NCBI GenBank assembly: GCA_026874595.1
Contig: CM049306.1
Coordinates: 104,793,142-104,857,141 of the forward strand
DNA length: 64,000 bases
Source of the DNA: Sipunculus nudus
Lineage: Eukaryota; Annelida; Sipuncula; Golfingiida; Sipunculidae
Direction of reading: 5' to 3'
Under the pieces are notes generated by a model. It saw nothing but the letters and a program-made list of their open reading frames with translations. It was not told the origin of the DNA and did not search any database. Shown in pieces: positions 1-11,119 of the stretch. Numbering within the stretch: the first letter of the stretch is position 1; every line of letters starts with the position of its first letter. Both the position numbers and the translations under genes were made by a program.

Positions 1-156
1 GTATACCTCTTACTGTAGGACCTGCCTCCAGTATGTCTCCTACTGTAGTACCTGCCTTAGTCAGGTAAACCTCTAACTGTAGGACCTGCCCCCAGTATAC
101 CTCTTACCGTAACAACTGCCTCCAGTATACCTCTTTCTGTAGGACCTGCCTTCAAT
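1..156. repeat. Minisatellite, about 5 units of ~30 bp
   Basis: Five head-to-tail imperfect copies of a unit of about 30 bp with the core gtatacctcttactgtagga followed by cctgcctcca. The second unit carries a few extra bases. The array runs off the left edge of the window, so its full length is unknown. No coding potential is visible. Confidence 0.85.
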
Positions 157-344
157 TAACCTTTTGGGCTACGGCATGTATTATAATATTTCGGGAAGTT
201 TGAAGAAACTGACAGACGGCATTACTAGGATAACAGCTTGCCTTTGTAATGATAATTATGTGTGTTATACAAAGTTTGATTAGTAACCAATAAACAAAGC
301 TGATAATAATCCTTATTGCTCAATATCTGAAGAAAGGGGTATAT

Positions 345-1122
345 TGTTACGGAACCTAATATCAACAGATCACTTATGCGTGACGAACCTAAACTTGGTC
401 ATGGAGATAGAAAAAAATCAGATTCTGTAACACTAGGCAGCGTGAAATGTCTAGGGGAATGAATTAAGATGTAGGGTTTTTGTTAACAAATAACTATAAT
501 AATTCTTAAAACAACCTTAACATTACAATACACTAAGTCAATACAATTACACAGTACAACATACAGTATAACAGCAAATCAATACAAGTATATAAATTAA
601 GTGTACAGTACCTTGATACCACCACTGTCACAGCGACAAGTTCTTTAAAATTCATAAAACGGATGAACAGTTCACACAAATCTTCTCAGAGAATAACAGT
701 CCAATGAAATCACAAAATCATTCTACTGTAATCCAAAGTGAAATCCTGGCAGTGATCCGAAAGGCAAACTAAAATCCATCACAAATTTAGAAGAAAAGCT
801 GTAACTGCCGCAATTATAGGAAAAGGTCCACTCTTCTGTGTCCGCTGGAATATTCTCTCAACTCTAAAAACACAGCCCCTATTAATAACCATTCATCCGA
901 AAACTCTAGAAAATTCCCTTTCACGAACAATCGAAAAGAATAATACATAATACACAGTACACACGCTACAGGAAACATCTCGAACAGAGAACGCCGTGTC
1001 AGGGTTCACACGTGGCTTGGCCAGGCGATGCTGTCATGGCAACGAGCTACGCGTGCTACACGAACCAAATGTCAACAATACATGGAACATCCATGTGCAC
1101 AATAAAACAATCATCTGTAACA
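345..1122 (-). repeat. LTR (element 3' LTR)
   Basis: About 778 bp, matching 5998-6812 with scattered substitutions and small indels. It lacks about 11 bp present in the other LTR near 6428 (which includes a TATATA-like stretch) and about 10 bp of the GGCCAGCCTGG region near 6694. The divergence suggests the insertion is not recent. Confidence 0.93.
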
Positions 1123-1136
1123 ATCCCCCTCCTTTC
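1123..1136 (-). other. Polypurine tract
   Basis: The minus strand reads GAAAGGAGGGGGAT directly against the TGTTACAG start of the 3' LTR. This is the position and composition expected for the plus-strand primer of an LTR retroelement. Confidence 0.85.
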
Positions 1137-1239
1137 AGAAAAAAGAATATTTTCTCAAAAAATCACTATCACTAAATCTTTACAACATCTTCAAAATCAT
1201 CTTATTTACAACATTACATAAACATCTTGTTTACAACAT

Positions 1240-1640
1240 TTTATAAATATCTCGATTAGCAATCAGGAAGTACATTATCTTTCCCTTTAATGTGTTTGGT
1301 TTCAAGGTTGTAATCCTGTAAGAACAAACTCCATCTCAACAATCTTTGATTTTTACACTTCAACTTGTTCATGAACGTGAGGGGATTGTGATCACTGAAA
1401 ACAATGATAGGCTTGACTGATGAAGTAACATAAACAATGCTAAAACATTCTTTTTAAATAGTGGAGTAGTTTTGCTGGTTTGCATTAAACTTTCTTGAAA
1501 AATAACAAATTGGATGATCTATTGCTTTCAAATTCTGAAATGCATTTTCACACTGATCATTCCATACAAACTTTTGTTTCCTCTTTAACAAATTAGTCAA
1601 AGGTTAAGCTACACCATAAAAATTTTGACAAAACTTCCTG
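1240..1640 (-). pseudogene. RNase H region of the LTR element
   Basis: The minus strand reads PIIVFSDHNPLTFMNKLKC, then QRLLRWSLFLQDYNLE and HIKGKDNVLPD, the usual RNase H end of gypsy pol. It is followed closely by the polypurine tract, so no integrase lies downstream, as expected for a Gmr1-like order. It contains stops. Confidence 0.8.
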
Positions 1641-2640
1641 TAGTATCCAACCATACCAAGAAAACGCATTATTTGCTTTTTGTTTTCTGGTCTAGGAAAA
1701 TGCAGAAATAGCACTTATTTTTAGCATCAAAAGGCTTTACTTGACCCTTCCCCACAATATGACCCAAAACTGTTTCTTGTGCATGACAAAACTCAGATTT
1801 TACTAAGTTGACGGGCAGACATGCTTCACTGAGTCTTTTGAAGAGGTCGCGAGGAATTTGCAGATGTTTCTCCCAGGTGTCGCTGTACACGATAAGGTCA
1901 TCAATATATGCGTCGCAGCCCTGAATGTCCTTGACAACCATATGGATGAGGCGCTGGAACGTGGCTGGCATGTTCTTCATGTCCTTGCGGCGTCACAAAT
2001 GCGGACACTTCCTTCGCTCATTCTGTCAGCGGAACTTGCAAGAATCCTTTTAGCAAGTCAAACTTGGAATCATATCTGGAGCTACCGACCCTATCAATAC
2101 AATCATCGATCCTTGGATTCAGGAACGTGTCAGTCTTGGTGACAGAGTTCAGTATTCGATAATCTGTGCACATACGGTAACTTCCATCAGGTTTTGGCAC
2201 AAGAATACATGGTGAACTCCAGTTACTGTTACTAGGTTCAATAAAATCATTGTTCAGCAAATATTGAACCTCATCTTGTAGATACTTTTGCTTTTCTGGA
2301 TTCGGTCTATAAGAATGCTGCTTGACTGCGCTTGCCTCGCCAACATCGACGTCATGGCACAATATGTTAGTTCGCGTTTGAATGTCACTTAACAAATGTT
2401 CATAATTCCGCAGCAGGTTCTTGAGGTCTTGTTGTTGTTGTGCGGTAAGGTGTGACAGTTTGGTATCAAGTTTGTTGTTAAGCACCTCTGTTTTTTTTAG
2501 TGGTACTGTTCCATACTGAATGTCTACATCACACTTACAATCAATATCTACTTTAACCGGGTCAGGGTCAGTGTTTATACAATTTACAGCAGTAACATTA
2601 TGTACAACATCTGATGTGCTATTTCTGTCACAATATGGTT
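1640..2640 (-). pseudogene. Reverse transcriptase domain, frameshifted
   Basis: After the integrase tail and a linker, the frame gives SYRPNPEKQKYLQDEVQYLL, then WSSPCILVPKPDGSYRMCTD (RT motifs 1-2) and FDLLKGFLQVPL (motif A region) down to 2018. After a frameshift it resumes with MPATFQRL and the catalytic AYIDDLIVYS box (Y-x-D-D) near 1900, then GHIVGKGQVKP near 1750. Catalytic residues are mostly present, but the shift near 2000 and further stops inactivate it. Confidence 0.88.
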
Positions 2641-3930
2641 TCAACATGTTATCATGGCACAGTTGTTTCTTCTGACGTCTATTTAGTGTCAACAGTATGT
2701 AATTTAAACCACTGACTCTCATGTCAACAATGCAAGGACCAAAACACCCAGCCCGCAGAGGTCTGCCAGCGACGGGCAGTAAGGCAAGCACCCTTTCACC
2801 AGGCCCAAACGTCCTTCTTACAGCGTGCCTGTCATACTCTGTCCTCATTTTACTTTATGCAGATCCTAGATTTGACTTTGCAATCTCACAAGCATTGTGC
2901 AGTTCAGTGCGAAAGTCTGAGACATACTGCAGCAAACTAAGAGAATCAGGATTTTCACACAAGAGTTCTTCTTTGAGCAGTTTCAATGGACCGCGAACCG
3001 AGTGTCCAAAAACCAGTCCAAAGGGACTGAAACCCAAGGACTCCAGAAAGGATTCTCAGACAGCAAACAGCAATAGGTAGATTCCTTAACCACAGTCCTT
3101 CTGTGTGTCATAACAACAGGTCCTTGCCATGTTTTTTTAATGTCTAGTGAAAACGCCCGAGGGCGCCCTGACTCCCAGGATGGTATGGCGAAGAGCAGTA
3201 CTGTTTTATACCCAGCTAAAGCACAACCCGCTAGAATAAGCCAGACATAAAATTAGACCCTTGGTCACACTGGACGGATTTTGGTAATCCAAAAGTTGTA
3301 AAAAAATTGGTCAGAGCTTTGACAACACTTTTGGTATTAATTTTGCGCAATGGTATTGCCTCAGGGAACCTGGTAGATGCGCACATAATTGTCAGCAAGT
3401 ATTAATGTCCAGATTTTGTTTTGGGCAGTGGTCCAACACAGTCAACAATAATCTTACTGAATGGTTCCTCGAAGGCAGGAATAGGCCTAACTAGGGCCTT
3501 AGGAGGATTCTGATTGGACTTGTCTACCATCTGGCATGTATGGCATGAATAACAATATTGTACAACAACTAACTTTCTGATAATTTTTAATTATACCTAA
3601 ATGGCCAGATAAAGGAGCCTCATGTGCCAGGCTTAGAATTTCATTGCGTTAGCTTTTGGGCATTACTATTTGATGTTTGATGGCCCACTTATCATCAGCA
3701 CATAATAGTCGCCATTTACGCATAAGCACTCCATTTTTAACATAGAAACAAACTGGGTTCTGTGACAGTTCATCTTTAGAAACTGCCAGGAAACAAACAT
3801 GAAATATCAATGTTCTTATGCTGTTCCGCGATAAGTTCTGAAGTTGAAAATGCTGTATCGTGTACGGGCGAGTCGTTAGACGAGTCACTAGTGGCTCCCA
3901 GAGTGTTGTTATCTGGACCATTATCCTCAT
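2640..3930 (-). pseudogene. Integrase domain (before RT), broken
   Basis: Pieces in order on the minus strand: FYVKNGVLMRKWR (3750-3700), an HHCC zinc-binding region (LAHEAPLSGHLG near 3620 and CHTCQMV near 3540), the catalytic core with IIVDCVGPLPK (near 3440) and QCDQGSNFM (near 3260), the conserved SPFGLVFGHSVRGPLKLL (near 3000), and a C-terminal GPGERVLALLPVAGRPL ending in NMLKPY (near 2645). It is read in several frames with stops. The C-terminal end runs straight into the RT linker, which proves the integrase-then-RT order in a single locus. Confidence 0.85.
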
Positions 3931-4129
3931 GTGTGTTTTTCTTGGCCATAGATCTAGTTACAGCACATGAAGGATACAAACCAGAAATTTCCTGACTTTC
4001 AGGATCAGTGTCCTGATCAAGTGACGGCTTTTCTGTCACTATTGGTACAGGTTGTACTTTGTCACCTGCAACATCATTGTCTAGTAGCAACTGAATTCCC
4101 TTAAAGGGTAAAGTAGTTCTTATGGCCAC

Positions 4130-4400
4130 AGTAATATTCCAAGAAATTTAATCTGGCTTTAAATGTATACTGTGAAGCGGAACTGAAGTGTACTTGTCTG
4201 AAAACACACCATTAACAAGCGCATGTGCACCAGTAAAAGACCTATCAGAAAATGACAAAGTGTTTGCTAACCTGAGAGGCTGGCCTGAACCAGTGTGTCC
4301 CTCAAAATTCTAATAGGGGTAGAATCTGAAAAATCACTTGAAAGTGATACAAAACCATCATGTATGAATGGCTCAAATAACTCCATTTCAGAGTCAGGAG
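4130..4400 (-). pseudogene. Retropepsin remnant of the LTR element
   Basis: On the minus strand near 4287-4330 the frame gives DSTPIRILRDT, the strand leading into an aspartic protease active-site loop. The frame then shifts just after the catalytic Asp-Thr. Downstream pieces in another frame, and GIQLLLDNDVAGDKV near 4080-4120, match the end of the protease and linker of this family. The shift and several stops make it inactive. Confidence 0.65.
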
Positions 4401-4547
4401 AGGAATCTACTACCTCAGTTTCATAAAAAAGGAACTGACATTGACAGTGTCAGTCATAAACTCTTTTCCAGAGTCATTTAAGGAAGCTACGGATTCTTCT
4501 TTGGAGTCAGACGGCACGTTGGCCTCCGTAGCATCAAACTCTTTTTT

Positions 4548-5828
4548 TTAAGAGTCAATAAAGGAGTTGTACCCCTTATTTACATGAAAAGAGCCTGGCT
4601 CTTGTTCAATGCTGTGCATAAAATTTGAAACAAAACCAGTAGGTTTGCTATTTGGTTTATTCGCAAGTTTCCAGCAGTCAGATTTTAGATGACCTTCCTT
4701 TTGGCAGTAATTACAGATTTTCTTCGAAATTGACTTGCCTTGGTTGGATTCAGACACAGTGGACGTCGACTGAGGTGTAGCAATTGACTTTGCTGAACTA
4801 TCAGGACTACCAGTACTGGGTGACTGCGCTTTTAACTTCTTTTGACCATACTGATTTACATTCTTGTTTGTGAATGACTAGTTTGATTTGCTAGTTAAGG
4901 ACATTTTGTGAGCTAATTGAGCAGCAATGTCAAGAGTTTCAGGACTTTTCTCATTAAGAAAAGTTTTAACATCTGCGTTTATGCAGCGCTTAAATTCTTT
5001 AAACAAAATCTACTGGCGCAAATTGTCATAATCTTTCATTTAATTTTTAGATCTTCACCAGCCATCAAACAACTGTTCTTTTTTCCTAGCTAATTCGACG
5101 TAGGTCTGTTCTCTGCGCTTTTCCGAATTTCTGAATTTCTGGCGGTAAGCCCCCGGAACTAACTCATAACCTTTTAGGATTAACCGTTTAACCTGATCAT
5201 AGTCAGCAGCAGCTTCTACTGAAAGCTATGCATAAATTTCCCTGGCCTTGCCAGTCAATACACTTTGTAACAGCATAGTCCAATTTTCCTTTGGCCATTT
5301 TAAATTTTCAGCTACTTTCTCAAAGTGTAAGAAATATTTATCAACCTCTTTTTCTTGAAAAGGTTGGACAAGTCTAATGTGTTTAGTAACATCAAAACTG
5401 TGAGTTAGGGCAGCACGTAGACTATGTTCTAGTTTAAGTCTTTCCAACTCCAGTCGTTTTAACTCAATTTTTTTTTCTTTTTCTAGTCTTTCTCTTTCTA
5501 TTTCTTTTTGTTTTTCTAATTCCCTCTCTTCTCTTTGTTTTTTTAGTTCTAACTGTTTTAAGGCTAGCTCATATTGCATTTCGAACTTTTTAAATTCTAA
5601 TTGCATAGCAAGGCCTTCATTTCCTGATGTTTCAACTTCACTCTCTTCAATTAAACCTTTGCTAACTAGATCTTCCATGATTTTTGCAATGATATCAGGC
5701 TTTCTCAAATCTTTTTTCACACCTAGCCCTAAGTGTTGTCCCAAACGCAACAACTGTTCTTTTGTCAACTGTTCAAGTTGATCAGGGTTGGGATCGTCAA
5801 CAAATGTCTTAGGTTTGAAATCTGCCAT
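4548..5828 (-). pseudogene. gag: gag: coiled coil, SCAN-like capsid, CCHC zinc knuckle (broken)
   Basis: The frame opens at 5828 with MADFKPKTFVDD, followed by a leucine-rich helical region and a long Lys/Glu/Arg coiled coil (about residues 70-135). After a stop near 5226 the homology continues with RLILKGYELVPGAYRQKF and YVELARKKEQLF, the typical SCAN-like gypsy capsid signature. It ends in a zinc knuckle CNYCQKEGHLKSDC (CX2CX4HX4C) near 4700. At least three in-frame stops interrupt it between 5226 and 4760. Gag would form the particle and bind RNA; this copy is a pseudogene. Confidence 0.85.
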
Positions 5829-5973
5829 GTTAAGATGTTAAAACAATAACAATAAAACCGCTGAGATAAATCCGGTAAATAATGTACTGTAAACAATACG
5901 TAATCTTGTAAACAATGTATGATAAAACAATGTGTCCAGTTCAAGGCCTAATAAATTTTCAAAACTATTAAGT

Positions 5974-5991
5974 ATCCCGGACGAGCCCCCA
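5974..5991 (-). other. Primer-binding site, tRNA-Pro
   Basis: The minus strand reads TGGGGGCTCGTCCGGGAT, 18 bases complementary to the 3' end of tRNA-Pro. It lies 6 nt inside the element's 5' LTR. It is the same primer-site sequence that gammaretroviruses such as murine leukaemia virus use. Confidence 0.92.
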
Positions 5992-5997
5992 ATTTTA

Positions 5998-6812
5998 TGT
6001 TACGGAAACTAATATCAACAGATCACGTATGCGTGACGAACATAAACTTTGTCATGGAGATAAAAAAAAATCAGATTCTGAAACACTAGGCAGCGTGAAA
6101 TGTCTAGGGGAATGAATTAAGAAGTCAGTGGTTTTTTTGTTATGAAATATCTATAATTTATTCTAAAAACAACCCTAACATTACAATACACTAAGTCAAT
6201 ACAATTACACAGTACAACAACAGTATAACAGCAAATCAATACAAGTATATAAATAAAGTGTCGAGTACCTGGATACCACCACTGTCACAGCGACAAGTCC
6301 TTTAAAATGCATAAAACGGATGAACAGTTCACACAAATCTTCTCAGAGAATAACAGTCCAATTTTATCACAAAATCATTCTACTGTACTCCAAAGTGAAA
6401 TCCTGGCAGTGACCCGAAAGGCAAACTGAAGACTATATAAAATCCATCACAAATTTAGAAGAAAAGCTGTAACTGCCGCAATTATAGGAAAAGGTCCACT
6501 CTTCTGTGTCCGCTGATATATTCTCTCACCTCTCTCTCAGCTATAAAACTATCAGCCCCTATTTATAACCTTTCATCCCAAAGCTCTAGAAAATTCCCTT
6601 TCACGAACAATCGAAAAGAATAATACATAATACACAGTACACACGCTACAGGAAACATCTTGAACAGAGAACGCCGTGTCAGGGTTCACACGTGGGCCAG
6701 CCTGGCTTGGCCAAGCGATGCTGTCATGGCAACGAGCTACGCGTGCTACACGAACCAAATGTCAACAACACATGGAACATCCGTGTGCACAATAAAACAA
6801 TCATCTGTAACA
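5998..6812 (-). repeat. LTR (element 5' LTR, promoter copy)
   Basis: About 815 bp. On the minus strand this copy lies upstream of gag, so it would drive transcription. It keeps a TATA-like stretch (ctatataaaa on the plus strand near 6433) that the other LTR lacks. It ends next to the duplicated atat at 6813. Confidence 0.93.
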
Positions 6813-6918
6813 ATATACTGAGCTTCATAAATTACTGGCTGGGTGATTCTCATTAAACCTACATGTCACTGTTGTTGGAGGCAGAAGTTACTGATGCATT
6901 ATTTCTTTTTTACCGCAG

Positions 6919-7074
6919 GAGTCCCGCCTTGTTCTACATAAGCTAGAGAGGATCAGTAAAACATTAAGCGACGTCTGCGGATGTACAGACAGCAATATAA
7001 CACACCCTGATGAGAAATTCTATTTAACAAACGATCACATTACTTCCCGCATCTATGATATGAACTTCATGAGG
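6919..7074 (+). CDS. Internal coding exon of an unrecognised gene (gene A)
   Basis: The exon follows a pyrimidine-rich acceptor (tttcttttttaccgcag) and ends at a strong donor (ATGAGG|gtaagt). It is exactly 52 codons and begins and ends in phase 0. The product starts ESRLVLHKLERISKTLSD, an amphipathic helix, then has a CGC pair and a likely N-glycosylation site (NIT), and a second charged segment. It splices in phase to the exon at 8070. Upstream exons are not visible; the LTR element at 345-6812 lies just before it, so they are probably beyond the left edge. I do not recognise the family. A helical secreted factor is one possibility. Confidence 0.6.
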
Positions 7075-7135
7075 GTAAGTATTTCCTTTCTCTTTTATTC
7101 CTTTCTTCGATTTTTTAACATCAATAAGCCACAAA

Positions 7136-7165
7136 CACACGCACACACACACACACACACACACA
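7136..7165. repeat. (CA)n microsatellite in the gene A intron
   Basis: A run of about 15 CA dinucleotides within the intron between the exons at 6919 and 8070. Confidence 0.9.
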
Positions 7166-7931
7166 AATACTTGTTCAACGATATTGTCTCTCCTATTTTC
7201 CATAGATCTTTTTTGTTGATTAGGTAGCAGGCCTACCTGCAACTCAGTATTAACATTGCTTATTTTTTCATTTGCCTGAATTCCTGAATGCAAAAGTTTC
7301 CCTCCTGGATATTTGCAACATTTTATTTTGTCTCGAATTTAAATAATAAATTGTCGCATCCACGAACTGTATTTTTTTTATCCTACAGTCAGTCGAACAT
7401 TTTTTCTGTTGGTGTGGCCAGGTGTCTGCATTGTTTGAGCTTACTGCTGTGTACACAAGAGGTCGCCCCTCTACATTCCGATTAAACATTTGAAAGCCTC
7501 TTTCAAAGATCAGCTTATATGCCAAAATACTACACTTTCCTACTGCATATTATCTCACAGAAATGTTATATTTGGACATTTTTTAACAATGGTGCATTGT
7601 TTTTTGGGAATCAGACATACATATATCGTTAAGGGCTAGTTGGTCGTGTTTACATATATAAAACAGTGAACTCTGTGCATTGTGAGTCTTGGGGACAACC
7701 GACCACTGTTAGTGTGATTTCGATGGAAATTTAACCCACAATGCATTTCCCTGTCGACCTAGCGATGCAGCTGGTGTCCACCTCTGTTAATGTGTTAAGT
7801 CGAGAAACACATCGATATATAAGCGAAAAAGCAATTTTATTTGTCATATACAGGACCAAGTGTAAAATAACCATCTATTATAATACATATCTGTTATTAT
7901 GTCTGGCCGTTATCTCTTCTCTGTCTTTCTC

Positions 7932-7933
<2 letters not shown>

Positions 7934-7984
<51 letters not shown>

Positions 7985-7996
7985 TTATTTATATAT
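7934..7996. repeat. (TA)n microsatellite
   Basis: About 20 TA repeats followed by interrupted tatatttat units, in the gene A intron. Apparent open frames of poly-(Tyr-Ile) here are artefacts. Confidence 0.9.
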
Positions 7997-8069
7997 GTAT
8001 GAGAGTTTACTTCTTAACGAGATTATATATAGCCCTGATTTGGTAATTCAGATTTATTTTTATTTCCAG

Positions 8070-8222
8070 TGTTTCAGTGAATCATATGGAGAGGAAGATC
8101 TCGGGGAAGTCGAGATCCCTCACGAGATTTTATCCACGTCCGCCACTGACCGTGTGAGGCATTACATTGTTAGCATCAGGCAAGTGATAAGAGTCGTCGA
8201 AAGGGCAATGGCGTACACATAA
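8070..8222 (+). CDS. 3'-terminal coding exon of gene A
   Basis: The acceptor ttatttttatttccag is followed by 50 codons and a TAA, in phase 0 with the exon ending at 7074 (995-bp intron). The residues begin CFSESYGEEDLGEVEIP, an acidic stretch. They end in a strong amphipathic helix (VRHYIVSIRQVIRVVERAM) right at the C-terminus. Phase-0 introns and a C-terminal helix fit, but do not prove, a four-helix cytokine fold. A poly(A) signal, aataaa, occurs near 8530. A (TA)n tract lies in the intron just upstream. Confidence 0.6.
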   Translation, partial: CFSESYGEEDLGEVEIPHEILSTSATDRVRHYIVSIRQVIRVVERAMAYT

Positions 8223-8641
8223 TGTACTATCTCACATTATTATGATCTGTGACCAAAATAGATCTACTTATTTCATTTAAGATTAGGTTTCATAGCATAT
8301 TTATTAAAAAGATATTTCAATTCAGTTGCCTTATTAATTTTCCAATACGTGTCAGTATTTTAATATCATTGTCAAACTTTACAGCAAGTGCACATAACAG
8401 ATGAACATCATTGTGATTGGTATGGCTTTTTATTCAGATTTATAATCATTATATTTGCAGTGCAAATCCTTGAAGGTGTACTTAAATCAGGAAAAAGATA
8501 TTTTTGTGAAATTGTATGATAATATATTAATAAATATCAATAAATTTGGTACTTATATTTTTCCCTTGTTATGAAGGTTATCAGAATCTCATCAATTAAT
8601 AACTTTATACATAAGACAGTTGCAGAATCGTTTGATTGCGA

Positions 8642-8642
8642 C

Positions 8643-8693
<51 letters not shown>

Positions 8694-8710
8694 GGGAGAG
8701 AGAGAGAGGG
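8642..8710. repeat. (TG)n(AG)n compound microsatellite
   Basis: A short TG run passes into an interrupted AG/AAAG run. There is no coding content; the Ser-Leu and Thr-His frames across it are repeat artefacts. Confidence 0.9.
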
Positions 8711-9335
8711 TTTGCATGTGGGTTTTCACATCCATTGAGTCTGTGGTAAGGGATATCTGAGACTACAAGCTGGTGAGCAGGTCTTAAGAACATTTCAGTC
8801 CTGCATTGTATAAGAAAACAAACAGACCTTCCCGGCTGCCACAGGCTAGGATCAGTCAATCCCTGTGACACCAAAAACGTATTTTCCCTGTGAGGCGAGT
8901 TTGTACTTCCTTGTGTACTGTTCAGCTGGACATGCGTTTAACTGTCCCTATACTTTCAAGTGTTCCAGTCGGGTGTGAGACCTGACTGTATGGACATGCA
9001 ATGACAGACACGGAAGACCGAAAGGTTTAATTATCATGTGTATATTTGCATTATAGTTCTGTATATTACACGGTGTGTAACTTAATCAGTTAATGAGTGC
9101 TAACCTTTCCATCCAAAAAGTTCGATGTCTAATTCTTTTCGAAAGAGTATATATGTGTGCGTATGTATGAAGAAGAGAGATGCACAGATTATAAACAATA
9201 TTGCAAAATTAAGGAATAAATTTGTAACATTTGTGAAATGACAAGCAATTGTAGTATAGAGGGACCTCTGGCGGTGTATGGCTGAAATATTTAAAATCCT
9301 TTGTCAGAGAAAATATTATTTATTTGACATACATG

Positions 9336-9394
9336 AATGTGTGTATGTGTATGTGATGTATATGTGTATATATATATGTGTGTATGTATGTATG

Positions 9395-9438
<44 letters not shown>

Positions 9439-9464
9439 GAGCGAGAGAGAGGGGGGGGGGGGGG
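9336..9464. repeat. Compound microsatellite (TG, TA, GA, G)
   Basis: TG/TATG units, then a (TA)n tract, then (GA)n with ACAG interruptions, ending in a run of about 14 G. Confidence 0.9.
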
Positions 9465-9612
9465 AGCGTATGAAAGTCGTGACGTGGCTTACATCAAGTC
9501 CTACGCGTATGACACATATTATCCGGTGTACCATCCGGAAAAGGCTGTGGATAAAATTGATTATAAATCATACAATGTACTGATGTTGGGTTCTGGGAGG
9601 CGTGCAAGATGA
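9465..9612 (+). CDS. Candidate short coding segment ending in a GRR-type tail
   Basis: Directly after the G run an open frame reads YESRDVAYIKSYAYDTYYP and ends SYNVLMLGSGRRAR before TGA, with an AATAAA at 9630-9635. The residue mix looks protein-like and unlike the flanking repeat. The purine-rich sequence before it is a poor splice acceptor on this strand, so how it would join a message is unclear. It may be chance. Confidence 0.2.
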
Positions 9613-10312
9613 GGACACCATGATCAACTAATAAACCCACATCGTATTCTGTTTGAAAATTGGTGAATGATTTGGTATGTAACATCAGGAATTAGTAGTA
9701 GTCAATAACAGGATTAATACGTTATCAATGCGAATGTGATCAACAGTCCTTAAGGGTGACTGCTTTTGCGTAAAAAGATGTTCAATCTTAAAATTATAAA
9801 GAATTCTAGTGAATCGCTGAGGGCATATGGTTGTATATTTGGCAACATTTTCCCTTTATGATTTAGGTTTTTATAGAGTAGCAATTTTTCTGTAACGTGC
9901 AAGAGTCTGGACCTAATCTGAGACATCAGAACGTTATCCCTCAGGGTAGTCACATACAGAATCAGTGTCCAACATTAAGAAGAGAGCTTTCCCTTCGCCC
10001 ACCTACACGGTACCAGTGTTTCTTTGTGTATATAAATTACATACAGAGCCGTCTACGTGGTAACATTGTAATGAGTTGCTGATCATCGCAATTAAGGGCT
10101 CGTTAACAAGACTGATCGCTATATTGATTATAGAACCGAAACGAATATTTACAGTCTTCATGAACATCACACAAAACAATAACTTAACCTTTATAATTTA
10201 GGGGGCAATGCAATATAAACAACAAGAGTGTAAATGTAGGCAAAATAAAATGGGAAATTCTATGCAGTTGCCACCTTTGGTTATTCCGTTTGTTTTTCTG
10301 TTCATAAAATAG

Positions 10313-10450
10313 CGAATCTCGCTCGCCGATAGATATGGACATCCTACCGAACGCGAGTCTCAGTGTCAGATCATAGAGGGCGCTGTGTATCAGCCTACCA
10401 GGGTCGGTTTGATCTATAGCAACTGCAGTTATCTTACCGGCTTATCTTAA
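10313..10450 (+). CDS. Candidate terminal exon, unrecognised
   Basis: A pyrimidine-rich acceptor (gtttttctgttcataaaatag) precedes 45 open codons (RISLADRYGHPTERESQ, then CQIIEGAVYQPTRVGLIYS) and a TAA. The block is near 50 percent GC in AT-rich surroundings. The opposite strand is also open through part of it, so strand and coding status are uncertain. Confidence 0.22.
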   Translation, partial: RISLADRYGHPTERESQCQIIEGAVYQPTRVGLIYSNCSYLTGLS

Positions 10451-11119
10451 TATTGGCAGAGAAACATAAGTAAACCAAAACGGAAATGACCTTATGAAGC
10501 AGGTTATTAAAGTACGCCCTTTTTCCCCTTTTTTTATTTTAATACATTTTATAGCTGAAAAAAATCATACAACACACATGTCACACATAATTGTACACAA
10601 TCACACCAAATACAATATATACAAAGCTCATTGCATGGATATTATTCCAACTATACTTCAAATTTTCGGTCCTTGTAATTTGTACATGCAGTATACACAT
10701 ATATTCTAGTGGTCTTTGCAGAATACATTTACCCCTTGCTTTTTTCAATACTAAAACTACAATGCTACTGCTACTGCTACTGTTAAAAATGCTTCCTTAT
10801 TTTTATCAATTTTTCTAGATGTGCAGTAATCTTATATGTCTGTTTTGCTATTATATGTTTAATTTTCTTTATAGATTTAAATCTCCTTAACAAATCTGGC
10901 ATTAAATTGCATGTGTTCTGATTATATTTCTTTCTACTTTGTTATACACACATTTTAAATGTAAGGAGCACATGATTTATTAGAGGGTTATTGTATCCGC
11001 CAAAACAGAGTTCACAGTCGGACTCCGCCGCCGCCGCCACAGAGGTTTTTTTTAATTCGGGATTATGATCGGGTAACATGTGAACTGCTGCGTCCTCATT
11101 TTTGGTTGACCTTTGACCT

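Larger units (their letters stand above)
345..6812 (-). mobile_element. Gmr1-like Ty3/gypsy LTR retrotransposon, full length but defective
   Basis: A complete LTR element read on the minus strand, bounded by two LTRs that start TGTTAC and end GTAACA. The flanks carry a 4-bp target duplication (atat at 341-344 and 6813-6816). From its own 5' end it contains a tRNA-Pro primer site, gag with a SCAN-like capsid and CCHC knuckle, a protease remnant, integrase, reverse transcriptase, RNase H, a polypurine tract and the 3' LTR. Integrase lies before reverse transcriptase, the reverse of ordinary gypsy elements. That order is known from the Gmr1-like group, whose gag is the proposed source of the vertebrate SCAN domain. 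Every coding region carries stops or frameshifts, so this copy cannot act on its own. It sits upstream of the exon at 6919 and probably within an intron of that gene. Confidence 0.93.
8231..10310. other. Gene-poor stretch
   Basis: Apart from the microsatellites and the weak candidate at 9465-9612, I see only AT-rich single-copy sequence. Several AATAAA motifs near 8530 may serve gene A. Confidence 0.5.

Noticed and set aside
345-6812. Assignment of the LTR element to Ty1/copia because integrase precedes RT
   Set aside because: The integrase C-terminus, RT motifs and SCAN-like capsid are of gypsy type; the order is explained by the Gmr1-like group.
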